Shown here: positions 34,343 through 44,580 of the stretch, piece by piece
How the letters are laid out: each line of letters begins with the position of its first letter
Numbering within the stretch: position 1 is the stretch's first letter
NCBI GenBank assembly: GCA_022478985.1
Contig: JAKSZP010014903.1
Span: 1 to 64,000, forward strand
Reading direction: 5' to 3'
DNA: 64,000 nt
Source: Massospora cicadina
Lineage: Eukaryota > Entomophthoromycota > Entomophthoromycetes > Entomophthorales > Entomophthoraceae
Notes under the pieces: model-generated
What the model saw: only the letters and a program-made list of their open reading frames with translations
What the model was told of the DNA's origin: nothing
Databases searched by the model: none
Translations under genes and position numbers: made by a program

Positions 34343-35340
34343 ATGAAATTATTAGCTGGGGTAACTGAGAGTATCAACCTATTGGTTGATCAAGAGCAAC
34401 TTGCTGATCTGTCAGAAGGCCAGCAAGAGGAGGTGCTCAAATTGTTGAAAAGTATTGGAGAGTATTCACCTAAAAATGACCAGGATATGGGATACACAAG
34501 AGATGTGATTCACAAGGTCAATACTGGGGAAAATCTGCCGATCAGGATGAAATGAGATTGCTGGCATGAGTTGCTGAGAAAAACAATCTATCAGAAGATT
34601 TATTTGGAACTTCGCCTGAATAGCTGAGCCATTATTCCATTTATTAAAGTATCCAAAAAAAGGATTTTTATGGAATGAAGAGGCCCAGGACTCCTTCAAT
34701 GAGTTATGCCAGTATTTGATAGATTCACTGATTCTGAAATTTCCAAATTTCAATTGGGAGTTTAATATACAAACTGATGCTTTGTTGATGGCAATTGGTG
34801 ACATACTGAGCCAAGTAGACAAACTTGGGGACAGATATCTGATGGTAAATATGAGCTGGACACTCTTAGCCATTGAGAGGAACTACACCGTGACTGAGCG
34901 GGAATGCCTTGCAGCCATTTACACATGCAAGCAGTTTTGGGTGTATGTCCACAGAATGCACTTTAAGGTGGTAATGAACCACTCTTTGCTGCATTGGCTG
35001 CACAAAAGTAAGAGAGCCAGAAGGACGACTGGCCTGATGGGCACTTAAGCTCCAGGCTTATGATTATAAGATTGTCCACCAAGTGGGGGCTTCTCACCAG
35101 AATGCAGATGGCTTATTGTGGTTACCAATGGTCCAGTTAGTATACCCGCAGGCGGATGAGCTATTCCAGAGAATGGTCAAAGGAAAAATTGGGGACGAGC
35201 CCCAAGAAATCCAAGGTGCACTTTGGAAAGCGATGGAAAACACTGAGACCATGGATGGACAAGTATTCAAGACAATCAATGGGAAGCAGTTATTATTCCC
35301 AAAACTGTTGGAAAGAGCAGTGATAGTGCAAGCAGCTCAC
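34343..35340 (+). pseudogene. Pol of element C with the RT core deleted
   Basis: The frame 34343-34555 is the segment just upstream of RT (GYTRDVIHKVNTGENLPIR). Within about 80 bases the sequence jumps to post-RT sequence (near 34640, KYPKKGFLWNEEAQDSF). The RNase H frame 34716-35048 follows: NIQTDALLMAIGDILSQVD, TERECLAAIYTCKQFWVYVH and VVMNHSLLHWLHKS. The whole palm with its YxDD motif is missing, roughly 450-500 bases compared with element F. The element cannot copy itself. Confidence 0.8.
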
Positions 35341-36390
35341 AATGTTGTAAGCATGGAGGCCTGAGGAAAAAAACCAACCATATTCTCTAGTGTTATTACT
35401 GGGAATCAATCAACTATATTTCGCAGATTATCTAGCTTGTTGCATGGAGTGCCAGCTGCACAAACCACATAAGAATACAACTGGATACTGACTTGTCCGC
35501 CCTGGATTTGCCTGGCACATGGTGTCCATTGATGTGATGGGACCACTGATGTTGAGCACAGGGGGAGTCAAGTACATTATAGTTGCCATCGACCATTTGA
35601 CAAGATGGGTAGAGATGAAGGCCCTAATGAGAGTAGATGCTACTTTACTGCAAGGTTCATCCTGGATCAAGTGGTATACCAACATGCATGTCCGCAGGTC
35701 CTGCTTAACGACAATGAGACCAACTTCATGTCTCATGTGATCCTGAGATTAAATGAGATAATGGGGATCAGAGGAGTCATGTAAGTACCTTACTGGCTGG
35801 AGATGAACGGACTGTTAGAATGGGTCAATGGAACGGTAATCACAACGCTGAGGAAGCTAGTTGCAGAGAGAACTTCCACGTGGGGAACATACCTGAGTTC
35901 AGTGACGTTTGCCTACAATATTAGTCATCATACGATAATGGGAAAGATGCTGTTTGAGTTGCTATATGGAAGAAAGGCCGCGTTGCTGCCAATTTTATAT
36001 TTGGTAGTGGTGCCTACATTGGGGATGAGTAACAAGCCATACCTGAACTGACTGATGAGCATCCTGATCAATATGCAATTGCAAGCATTCAATACAACCT
36101 TGAAGAAAAGGATACAAGTGAAATTGACAGATGACAAAAACTGACCAGCCAAATAATATCAAATAGGGGAAAGAGTTGCCTATTGTGATATGCATGGTTT
36201 CAGATGAAGAAACAAATTAGATGCATTGTGGTCAGGTCCATTCAAAGTGATCGCCAAGATGGTGACTGATGCCTACTCCACCAAGAATTTCTTGGATGAA
36301 AGAGTTGTGAATCGAGTCCATGCTAAGTATTTAAAGCAATGGATTAATGGTAAGATTAAAAGAATTCCCAAAGGACCAATGAACCATTAA
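35340..36390 (+). pseudogene. Integrase of element C
   Basis: The zinc-binding part is broken near 35340-35460. The core shows MVSIDVMGPL (first Asp, 35519 on), IIVAIDHLTRWVEMKA, then NDNETNFMSHVILRLNE (second Asp, near 35707) in another frame, and NGLLEWVNGTVITTLRKL (Glu, 35803 on). The C-terminal part near 36213-36350 has WSGPFKVIAKMVTDAYSTK and RVHAKYLKQW. At least three frame changes separate these pieces. Confidence 0.8.
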
Positions 36391-36600
36391 TTTGGTCACA
36401 TCCTGATGATTAGGTCAAGTCCAAAAAAGGACCTCTGAACCAATCTAGATGGTTGAGTCCAAAAAAGGACCTCTGGACCATAGAAAACTGGCAGGTTTAA
36501 GTATCCAGGACCCAGTTTGGGGGGAATAAAAAGATGGACCTTTGAACCAAAACAAGGTCAAGTCCCATAGGAAAGAAAGAATAAAGATAAAAAATTGATA
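36366..36600 (+). repeat. Direct repeat flanking pol of element C (right copy; left copy 34010-34225)
   Basis: Both copies carry AGGACCCAGTTTGG and several versions of GGACCTCTGAACCAT spaced 30-60 bp apart. They end in an A-rich run. The right copy overlaps the end of integrase. The copies bracket about 2.1 kb of pol. Confidence 0.6.
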
Positions 36601-36773
36601 AAAGATATTGGGAAAAATTATAAACTGCACAGAGAAAAAAAGCCAATATACTTTTATAATTTTTATTTTTATTAATTGTCCTCAGTATGGGGATGATTCT
36701 GCCTATGTCACCTCTTGGGGGAGGGAGGATGGATCATGGTAGGAATGAACAGCCCATCAAAATCAATATGAGA

Positions 36774-37839
36774 TCAGATGCTAGCGAGGGTGAGAACTAC
36801 ATGAAACCACATTCTTTGAGCAAATGCTGAGCCCTGAGAGAAAGTGACTAGGGGAAGGGAAATTGAGATGTTGGATGAAGCCAATTGTGATCCCCCAGAG
36901 TGGGGAGGAAAGCAACAGTATAAGAAGAGGCAATCAGAAAATAACCCCAAGTAATCCCAATATGGTACTGGGGCTGGAAGATTAGTCCTGAGCGTCTGAC
37001 AATGGGCTTCATCAAGGACACCGGACATATGGGTGGCAACAAAAAAGGGATGCTTGTTGGGGGTTGCCGAATCATGCCCCCTATCAATGCCATCAGCAGA
37101 AGATACCAATGGGAAGCGCAGGAGAAGATATAGTTGTTCAGGGAGCGGATTGCATCCTGCAAGCAGCGACTATGGGCTTCTCAGAAGATAAAGCTGAATG
37201 AACAGTGGAGCCCAGGTGAGGCTGGAAGCTTTGTGGACCAACTTCAAAGAAGTTGGCCAGCAAAGCGAAGAGCATAAGCGGCAGTATCCTGACCCAGAAT
37301 GTTATCAAGATCAGAGGGATTCAGCACTAAAGTCAAAGAATTGGTGGCTTGGACCCAGAGTTCAGCGTAGGGGAGCTCAAAGTGAATACTGTTACCGATG
37401 GTGAGCTCAGAGACCAGACAGCAGATTTGTAATATTGACTGAGTTGGAAGAGGAACTCAGGAAGCAGGTCTGACCCAGCAAGAAATGAATGATCAAGAGC
37501 AACTGGAATAATATCCAGAGCGTCTATGATGATGGTTGGAGCATCAGCAAAAGGAGCCAAATCCAGGAGAGTTTGAAGTCTAACTGGAATTGATGGCAGA
37601 GGAAGAATTAGCTGAGAGTTGTTCAAAATAGTAGCCCACCTGGTTTCAGAGGGATTAGTTACCATTTCTGGTAATTCAATGGAAGGACTAGCCGCTGGCG
37701 TCAGACTAGGCGTATGAGTCCTGGAAGGACCATAGAAGAGGTTCTGCCAAGCATCCCGACTCATCTTCTGAAAGAGACGGAGGTCTTTATCAGACAAACT
37801 ATTCAGAAGCTGCTGGTATCACAACTCAGAATTTGACAT
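36774..37839 (-). pseudogene. Antisense accessory reading frame of element C (unknown function)
   Basis: Runs opposite to pol, between integrase and 3' LTR. It starts at ATG 37839-37837 (MSNSEL, then an in-frame TGA) and continues in the same frame to 37333, with FQKMSRDAWQNLFYG, ILPLPSIPVRLQTLLDLAPF and DIIPVALDHSFLAGSDLLP. It shifts frame to ELPYAELWVQATNSLTLVLN and NPSDLDNILGQDTAAYALRF, shifts again near 37240 and 37150, and ends at TGA 36774 after FAQRMWFHVVLTLASI. The total is about 350 codons. No transmembrane pattern or known domain was recognised. A TATA-like box lies 30 bases upstream. Confidence 0.6.
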
Positions 37840-37868
37840 ATGAGCTGGATGAGAGGGGGTATGTCAGA

Positions 37869-37876
37869 CTTATATA
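37869..37876 (-). promoter_or_regulatory. TATA-like box upstream of the antisense frame of element C
   Basis: TATATAAG on the minus strand, about 30 bases before the first ATG of the antisense frame. If used, transcription would start near the ATG. It lies outside the LTR, so it would be a promoter of its own. This is inferred from sequence and spacing only. Confidence 0.4.
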
Positions 37877-38420
37877 GAAGTTGACATTATGCACTCTACA
37901 ATCCATTAGGCTCTAATTTCAGAGAAATCAATCTCAAAATTAATGGGATAAGATCTCCAAGGGAAGAATTAGGAATGACTTGAGCCAAGAGGTTATGAGA
38001 GAAATAACAAGGGCGAATAAGAAGTAAGTATTTTTAATTAATCTGCAAAACAAACATCAATGGCAAGAGTCTCCTGTCTAGGATGAGGAGAAAATCAGGA
38101 AATCAAGGACTCCAGACTAAGAATCCTGAATATGACAGTGGGTCATATACCCTGACAGGGGGAAAACTGGATCCCAGGACTAATATCATCATATGTAAAT
38201 TGATCAGCCCAGCATGACAGTAGATTGTGGGGACCGCACTCTGAGAAGGTGGTAGCAAAGAGGAAGAGGAAGAACGCCATATGCTGAAGGTCATCCTGAG
38301 CAGCGTTAAGTATTGATGAGTGTATTTGCTTGAACCAATGAAGTATTTGACCAAGTGTTTGAAGCAGTGTTCTCATGCCCCAGTCCTTTTCTCACTGGAA
38401 ATCTAGGCAAGAGGGGGATG

Positions 38421-39579
38421 TGTTGGGATTTTGCCCATATTCCCAGCCTGCTAGATTACCTGGGATCACTAGGAGAAAATTCCCTAAGGTGAAGTGAATC
38501 AGAAATCGGTTGGCCCAAGTTTCAGAGTAACTACATTCGGAGTGTTTTGAGATATTCACCTGGTCATATCCATCAGGGATCAATCTGGACGAATACTTAA
38601 GATCTCATTGGGTGGAGTTGCCAATGAAATAGGGGCATCTGATAGTGATTAACTATCAGGTGTATCAATTGGGATTGGTTAGGTTTCATCACCAACTGAT
38701 TGGAAATGAATAGCAAGTTGCAAGGCAAGTGATGCCACTTGCAACTAGCAAATCAATTGGTTGGTGAGTGACCTGCCATAATGGGTAATAAGTCTCATTA
38801 CCTAAGCAGGTCACTAGCCAAATATGGTTGGTTTGCTTGGATTGAGAGGAAAACGTTAGGGACACGTTTTCTGACTATTTCCATTTGAGGTCTTGAGGAT
38901 GTCCAATAACGGAATCCTAGCCAGGATGGGGAAGACCATCGCTGCTGAGACAAGGATGGGTGATTCAATGGCAATGGCTGCCATTTCATTGAAGAGGTGT
39001 CAACTGAGGGTTAAACAGCCGAATTCCCCACTATATATATTCCCTAGGATTTACTATAATAAAAACAGTCAAATAGTCAAAAACAGTCTTAAAAAGTATT
39101 TACAGCATTTAGTAAAATATTCTAAATGATCCATTCAGTATATAGTTAATCTATCATCAGCTTCCATTGTGTTGTTCTGTCTCAAGGATATTATTGCAGA
39201 GGACAATAATTGGAAGACTCTTAGAGAAAAGAGTAAAGATCCGAGCAGGGATCTAGAGAAGAAGGAGCCACAATTGGGGATAGCTGCTGACTGTGTGTTG
39301 GGCTAAAGAGACTGTCACTAGGGTATCTCAGCTCAAAGGGTGGACAAGAGCAAGGAAATGAATCCCTATGAGTATGACATCACAAGTATTTACTTGGGCG
39401 TACTGGCAGAGCGTTGGGCTGAAATATAATTTATACTCAACTATGGATAATAGTTTCCATACTATTATAGATTAATAATTCATTCTATACAACATGACAA
39501 AGTGCACGAGGAAACTAAACCTGTGCAGTAAAAAGGTTACTAGGTTGCTTTCCAACAACAACCAAAGTAAATTTTTACA
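38421..39579 (+). repeat. 3' LTR of element C
   Basis: 1159 bp, starting TGTTGGGATTTTGC right after the purine tract and ending AATTTTTACA before CTATG. It pairs with 31941-33096. Confidence 0.9.
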
Positions 39580-39657
39580 CTATGGAACCCCAGTACATCC
39601 TCCTCATCCAGTTCCACCACACTGGCCTCCCCTCCGCGGACCAGTGCAGAGGCCCCT

Positions 39658-41391
39658 TGTCATGGGTGGGGATCCCAGACCCCATCCATTTCATCCTGGA
39701 AATGCCCACGCGGCAGCATTCCAGGCGGGCAACCTAACTTTTCTCATCAAATCTTGGAAATGCCCACACGGCAGCAAACGGAGTGATGAGGCTGGACTGT
39801 CACTAATATGAGGTCCCCTATCACAAACCCAAACCCAAAAATATCAGGTAAGCGAGGCGCGACACCTCAAAAGAACTTTATTTTTATCTTAAAAATAATA
39901 AAAGACTGAACCGGGGGGACCAAGGCCAAGACTTAGAATTCCAACTTGGAATTTGAGAAGGTCAGGTTTGACTTTTATAAAGTCGCTTCTGAGGAGCCTC
40001 TCCAATTCATTCCTTAAGCCTGCCAAGCTTAAGGAATGGTCAGAGCGGCTCAGCCCAGCCCTCTGAGTCTGACCAACCATTCTATCATAAACAACAATTC
40101 CGATTGGTTCAGTTTGAATTAACCAAACAAACCAATCAGAATGTAATGTTCAGAAATTCATCCTTTTGGATGATTTCCATTCGTTACATCACCCCCTGCT
40201 AAAACAGCCCTCTGGGGGCAGAGAGCCGCCATTTTGGGAGGAAATCATTGGCAAGAGGTCTTCCCAGGGCGAGTCACCTTGAGCCCCAAGAAGAATCCTC
40301 TCAAGGGGAAATGGGGGGAACAGAAACTGGAAACTGGGCTGTTGGAGTAAGCCCCAACAGGTAAGGACATTTGTACTCAACACCTGGCCAAATCACCACC
40401 TCCTGGAGGCTACCACTAGGAATGGCCTTCCCATCCCAACTGGGAAGGCGCTTTCCCCAACGACAGCCCCAGAAGGTGCAAAACAGCGCTGGCCATGGGC
40501 CATCCCCTTTGCGCTGTCAGGCCTGAGAATGGCCTTCCCATCCCAACCGGGAAGGCGCTTTCCTCAGTCCTGCTGGCAGTGGGGTTGACCCCATGGCGCT
40601 GGTGCCAGGGTGAATATCCTCCCCTTTTGGGACTTTCTGGGGTTGAGGGAACCTGCTGGGAACAGGTGCCCTCAGACACGGCCACTGGAATCAGCGGGAA
40701 CCTGAAATTTGGCAGACCCTCAAATTTCACTGACGTTGCAGGGCTGGCCATTGGTCGCTGGGTTGGCCCAGCGCCAGTTTACTCAACAGCTGGGACAAAA
40801 TGGAAACCCTCTGAGGGACAGGACCACCTCCAACTAGAAGCAAAAAGAAGTTGGAATATTGTCACAGGCGGGGATCCCAGACCCTGTCCGTTTCATCCTG
40901 GAAATGCCCACGCGGTGGCATTCCAGGCGGGCAACCTAACTTTTCTCATCAAATCTCAGAAATGCCCACACGGCGGCAAATGGAGTAATGAGGCTGGACT
41001 GTCACTAATATGAGGTCCCCTATCACAAACCCAAACCTGAAAATATCAGGTAAGCGAGGCGCGACACCTCAAAAGAACTTTATTTTTATCTTAAAAATAA
41101 TAAAATACCAAACCGGGGGGACCAAGGCCAAGACTTAGAATTCCAACTTGGAATTCGAGAAGGTCGAGCTCAACTTTTATAAAATCGCTTCTGAGGAGCC
41201 TCTCCAATTCATTCCTTGAGCCTGCCAAGCTTAAGGAATGGTCAGAGCAGCTCAGCCCAGCCCTCTGAGTCTGACCACCCACTCTACCATACCCAACAAT
41301 TCTGATTGATTCGGTTTGAATTAACTGAACAAACCAATCAGAATGTAATGTTCATAAAATTCATCCTTTCAGATAATTTCTGTTCGTTACA
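39658..41391 (+). mobile_element. Element D: TRIM-like non-autonomous LTR retrotransposon
   Basis: Two direct repeats, 39658-40188 (531 bp) and 40860-41391 (532 bp), start TGTCA and end TTCGTTACA. The target duplication CCCCT is at 39653-39657 and 41392-41396. The 671-bp centre has no recognisable gag or pol. A purine-rich run (AGAAGCAAAAAGAAG) lies just before the right repeat. Size and structure fit terminal-repeat retrotransposons in miniature, which move with proteins of other elements. It is inserted in the antisense frame of element A. No clear primer-binding match to the other families was seen, and strand was set by the purine run. Confidence 0.8.
40189..40859 (+). other. GC-rich centre of element D with hairpin repeats
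   Basis: The block ATGGCCTTCCCATCCCAAC followed by GGGAAGGCGCTTTCC occurs twice (near 40422 and 40529). CCTTCCC and GGGAAGG can pair as a hairpin. Open frames on both strands (40495-41013 plus, 40751-40416 minus) follow from the high GC and show no domain. Nothing else identifiable. Confidence 0.55.
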
Positions 41392-41644
41392 CCCCTGAGT
41401 AAATGCTGATACCCTTGCACTTGCCATGACAGCCTTCACCTCCACCCCTGACCCAAGAAGGGTCCCTTGAATCCACAGCACCCTCAAAGTGGCAAAAGAA
41501 GAAATGAAGGTACCATCAGTCAAAACCAAAGGAACACCACAAAAAACTGAAAAAATGGAAAGATGAAGTCAGCAAAAAAAATTACCTCCAGCAGCAACAC
41601 AAGTTAAATGCAGTTTATAACTTACATGAGATAGTAGTGTTCAA

Positions 41645-41690
41645 TCATTTTTTTTCTTCTTCTCTTTTTTTCCTTTTCTTTTTGGAGAGG
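41645..41690. repeat. Pyrimidine-rich tract beside integrase of element A
   Basis: A run of T with scattered C, beginning after ATCA near 41650. On the element's own (minus) strand it is a purine tract just after the integrase end. It marks the border between pol and the antisense frame. Confidence 0.6.
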
Positions 41691-41699
41691 CTCTAGTGC

Positions 41700-42930
41700 T
41701 GCTTATAAGGCTGAAGGATTTTTGCATGTACTTGATTTATAATCTTACCACTTGTGGGGTCCTTGATAGTATAAGCAGCAACACCCATTTTTTCTATTAT
41801 CTTGAATGGCCCAATCCAAATTTTTGTGAGCTTGTGCTTCCGCCCAAACCTGTGCTGATCATGGAATAGCACCAGATCTCCATCTTTGAACTGTGTTAGG
41901 CCGCTCCGTCATACCTGATTGGCAGCCTGGTTTTTATTTTTTTTGGCTAAGCTGAATGAGTACGCTTCAGTTTTTAATTTAATTAGCATATTTGTTAGGG
42001 CAGTCAAATAGCATTGTGGATCCATTCTGCTGGTGTCCTCTACACAGGCATATAGAAGCACAGGCAGATCAGGGTGTCATCCATAAAGCAATTGGAAGAG
42101 GCTTTTCCCTATGGTGGATTGGTAGCTAATATTGTAGGCAAACACCGTGGTAGAAAGGAGGGTACTCCAATTGAAGCCTATCAGTAACCAACTTTCATAG
42201 TATGTTCACTAGGGTCCCATTAACCCATTCAACCATTTTGTTGGACTTAGGATGATATGGGGTTGTTAGAACTCTGCAGATGGCCATCATTTCGTTGATC
42301 TTGGGAAGGATGTGAGAGGTGAAGTTGGTTTCATTGTTGGTCAGGATAGACTGTGGGCAGCCATGTTGCTGTATGATACATTTCAATACAAACTTGGCCA
42401 CAGTGACTACCCCAGATCCTGAATGGCCCACGCCTCAACTCACCTAGTCAAGTGGTTAATTGTCACCAAGATATACTTAGACTGGTTAGCTCCAGTTGAA
42501 AGTAGTCCCATGACGTTAATAGAAACTGTAAGTTAAGCAAAGTGAGGTTTCACTAACTGGTATGAAGTCTTCTGGTGGAATAGCTTCTCCACCTGGCACT
42601 GATGGAAGCAGGATAGGGTTCCAAGCACGTCAAATCACATGCTTTCCCAATAATACCGCAGCCTCAATAATTCAAGAGTCTTTCAGACTCCACCATGACC
42701 AACTGCTCGATGTGCGCTTATGATAATATTTGGTCTGGTGGAAGGTCTGGGGATATTCCCAGTAGTGTCCCTTATACGCTTATACAATTCCCCATTTTTC
42801 TGAAATGTATTGGCCTTTATTCCGTCTAAAACCTTGATAACTTGAGGCGGTTCATCATAATACTTTCCGCTGAGCATTTTGTTATACATTATGTCGCTTA
42901 AATCTGTCATAACTGCAATTTTTGGCATTC
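41700..42930 (-). pseudogene. Integrase of element A
   Basis: Minus frames: 42928-42683 is the end of RNase H and the integrase zinc region (MLSGKYYDEPPQVIKVLDG, ending SAHRAVGHGGV). The core frame 42431-42195 has GVVTVAKFVLKCIIQQHGCP, ILTNNETNFTSHILPKI (catalytic Asp replaced by Asn) and [15 protein letters not shown] with the Glu. The C-terminal part down to about 41700 is in broken frames. Close to the integrase of element F, so A and F are sister families. Confidence 0.8.
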
Positions 42931-43118
42931 TTGATAAGCAATCAGCGTTTTGGTGTTTTGCTCCTGGTCAGTGGAGAATTTAAAAGTCATAAGCCTGCAG
43001 CTTAAGAGCCATTGGGCTAGCCGCCCCTCAGGCTCTCTTAGATTCTTTAACCAATGCAATGATGCATGATCTGTTATGACCTTAAACTTTACTACATGCA
43101 AGTATACTCAAAACTGCT

Positions 43119-43616
43119 TGTCGCAATTCTGATATGACTGGATGATAAGACCTAAGTTATTATAGCGGAATGGGTAGGATCCGCCAAGTTTAATATGAAT
43201 AATAATTATTTGAGCGCCTTGAGATGAGATGATATTGTGTTATTGGGAAATTGCCTCAAATAGGCGATTGTGAAATTAATGAATGAAGAATTGATGGAGC
43301 CAATGTGATATGGCGAATTAAATTACTAAGCCATGGAAGCAGTAGCATCCAAAGTTGCTACAATATAGGCGAGATGAGATGATTAAGAAGAGGGTAGGTT
43401 GTTTGTAGTTGGAGGTTAGTGGAACAGCGAGACTCTGCTGTATTAAATATATTAAATAAAGAAGAGTGTGGGAGCAAGTGATCCATATTATTTTACGTTT
43501 CTTCTGTTATTTCCAGGGCAACGATCATCACATTGTTGGTCCTAATTGCTCAGTGGGTTGAACCCTGTGCCAAAAACCCTTCAGCGTATCTCTAAAATAC
43601 CGCCAATTTTATAACA
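43119..43616 (+). repeat. 5' LTR of element F
   Basis: 498 bp, matching 48537-49034 with scattered differences, mostly transitions. It contains ATTAAATATATTAAATAAAG, a possible TATA or polyadenylation region. Confidence 0.9.
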
Positions 43617-43617
43617 G

Positions 43618-43634
43618 TGGTGCTCACTACAGGG
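43618..43634 (+). promoter_or_regulatory. Primer-binding site candidate of element F
   Basis: TGGTGCTCACTACAGGG starts two bases after the 5' LTR. The TGG start would pair with the CCA end of a tRNA; the tRNA was not identified. The same TGGTGCTCAC core follows the 5' LTRs of A (minus, near 52552), C (33100) and B3 (59168). Confidence 0.65.
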
Positions 43635-43680
43635 GGCCCATTGACCAATTATAAAATATAAACAACTCAGTTGCCAGCTA

Positions 43681-44580
43681 TGTTGCATCAATGTTGTTTT
43701 GATAAATATTCTACTCAACACTCTGGGTCAGTTGCCTATGTGAAGCTGAAACTGGCTTTGGACACTGTGCTTAAAAACAAGATGAGCTGCTCCAGGAGGT
43801 TTGCTGCAATAAGTTTCCCCCATTCAATCGTTATGGGAATATTCATGGGTTCTTTAAGCGATTTGAAATTGCAACTGAAGGAGTCTCTAATCAACAGAGA
43901 GCAAAACTGTTGATTTCTTCCTTGGATGTCGGAAGTGCTGATCAAGTCATCTATTACCTTTCCAGCAGTTCCATTACATACCAAGAAGTCAAAGAGACAG
44001 TTCTGTGGTTGTTCAGCGGAACTGCAAAGATGTCACAGTGGAAGGCCAAATTTTTGAAAATCAAGTTTCAGTGGAATGAGACCTTACCACCTTTGCTGAG
44101 CGATTTATGGAAGAAGCACACGTGCTAATTGGGGCTGAAATTTTATCTGAAAAAGATGTGTGTATTGTAATGACTTCTGCTGTAAAGCCATACCGTGAAT
44201 TACATAACGTTATGGCCCCACTGTTGGATGATGATGTACCTTTGCTTAAAATTGTTCAGTTTTTGCACCGTATATCAGCTAACTTCCCTCCACCTAATAC
44301 CAAGCGGCATCCTTATATTATAACTGCCAAATCATCTTACTTGGGGACTCTGATAGTCAAGTTCACATTCCACCAAGATACCCTCAGCAGTTAAACATCC
44401 ACCCCATACCTGCTTATTGGCCACGGCCCAACTATCACCCTAAACCTGTATATGCTGACCACTTTCAGACCAACTCATGACGTGGCTTGTTTCATATTAA
44501 TCAGGGACATGGGCCCTATGGGGTCAGCTGTTCCAAATGCAGTTGACAGGGGCATCTAGCATGATGGTGCCCTAATCAAC
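43681..44580 (+). pseudogene. Gag of element F
   Basis: ATG at 43681 (MLHQCCFDKYSTQHSGSVAY), with frame changes near 43800 and 44130. Readable blocks include LDVGSADQVIYYLSSSSITY, TVLWLFSGTAKMSQWKAKFL and AVKPYRELHNVMAPLLDDDV, which align with element A gag. A CX2CX4HX4C zinc knuckle lies at 44529-44570, but two positions inside it are stops (TGA). Gag forms the capsid and binds RNA. About 290 residues plus a tail, broken. Confidence 0.75.

Larger units (their letters stand above)
31941..39579 (+). mobile_element. Element C: Ty3/gypsy retrotransposon inserted in element A
   Basis: LTRs 31941-33096 and 38421-39579 both begin TGTTGGGATTTTGC and end AATTTTTACA. The flanking five bases are CCATG (31936-31940) and CTATG (39580-39584), agreeing at four of five positions. 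The primer-site string TTGGTGCTCACTACAG follows the 5' LTR and a purine tract (GCAAGAGGGGGATG) precedes the 3' LTR. Internally it has a decayed gag region, a pol lacking the RT core, integrase and an antisense reading frame. Length is 7639 bp. Confidence 0.85.
31034..41570 (+). pseudogene. Antisense accessory reading frame of element A, in three pieces (unknown function)
   Basis: Pieces 31081-31940, 39585-39657 and 41397-about 41555, separated by elements C and D, lie between integrase and 3' LTR of element A on the opposite strand to its pol. The first frame (31081-31254) includes SPDDEDEADVDLETVLTQKE. The next frames contain PTTLSVQWMLCFMQWVIARW, TIDPSQYLPIMALLGNLIF, then TALEWAQQAEFTAVAPFPMV. 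The last piece reads ADTLALAMTAFTSTPDP and ends KTEKMER then TGA. GC is higher than in the rest of the element. Joined length is about 1.09 kb, with stops and frameshifts. No known domain was recognised. The equivalent frame of element C is 36774-37839. An older insertion of foreign sequence is the alternative. Confidence 0.5.

Noticed and set aside
32410..39129. Two near-identical 78-codon frames starting MRMSNNGILARM at 32410 and 38893, at first taken for a duplicated small gene.
   Set aside because: Both lie wholly inside the paired LTRs of element C, so the duplication is explained by the LTRs.
40416..41013. Open frames of 111 and 172 codons on opposite strands in the GC-rich centre of element D.
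   Set aside because: They overlap each other, cross the LTR border and have no domain. High GC alone removes stops.
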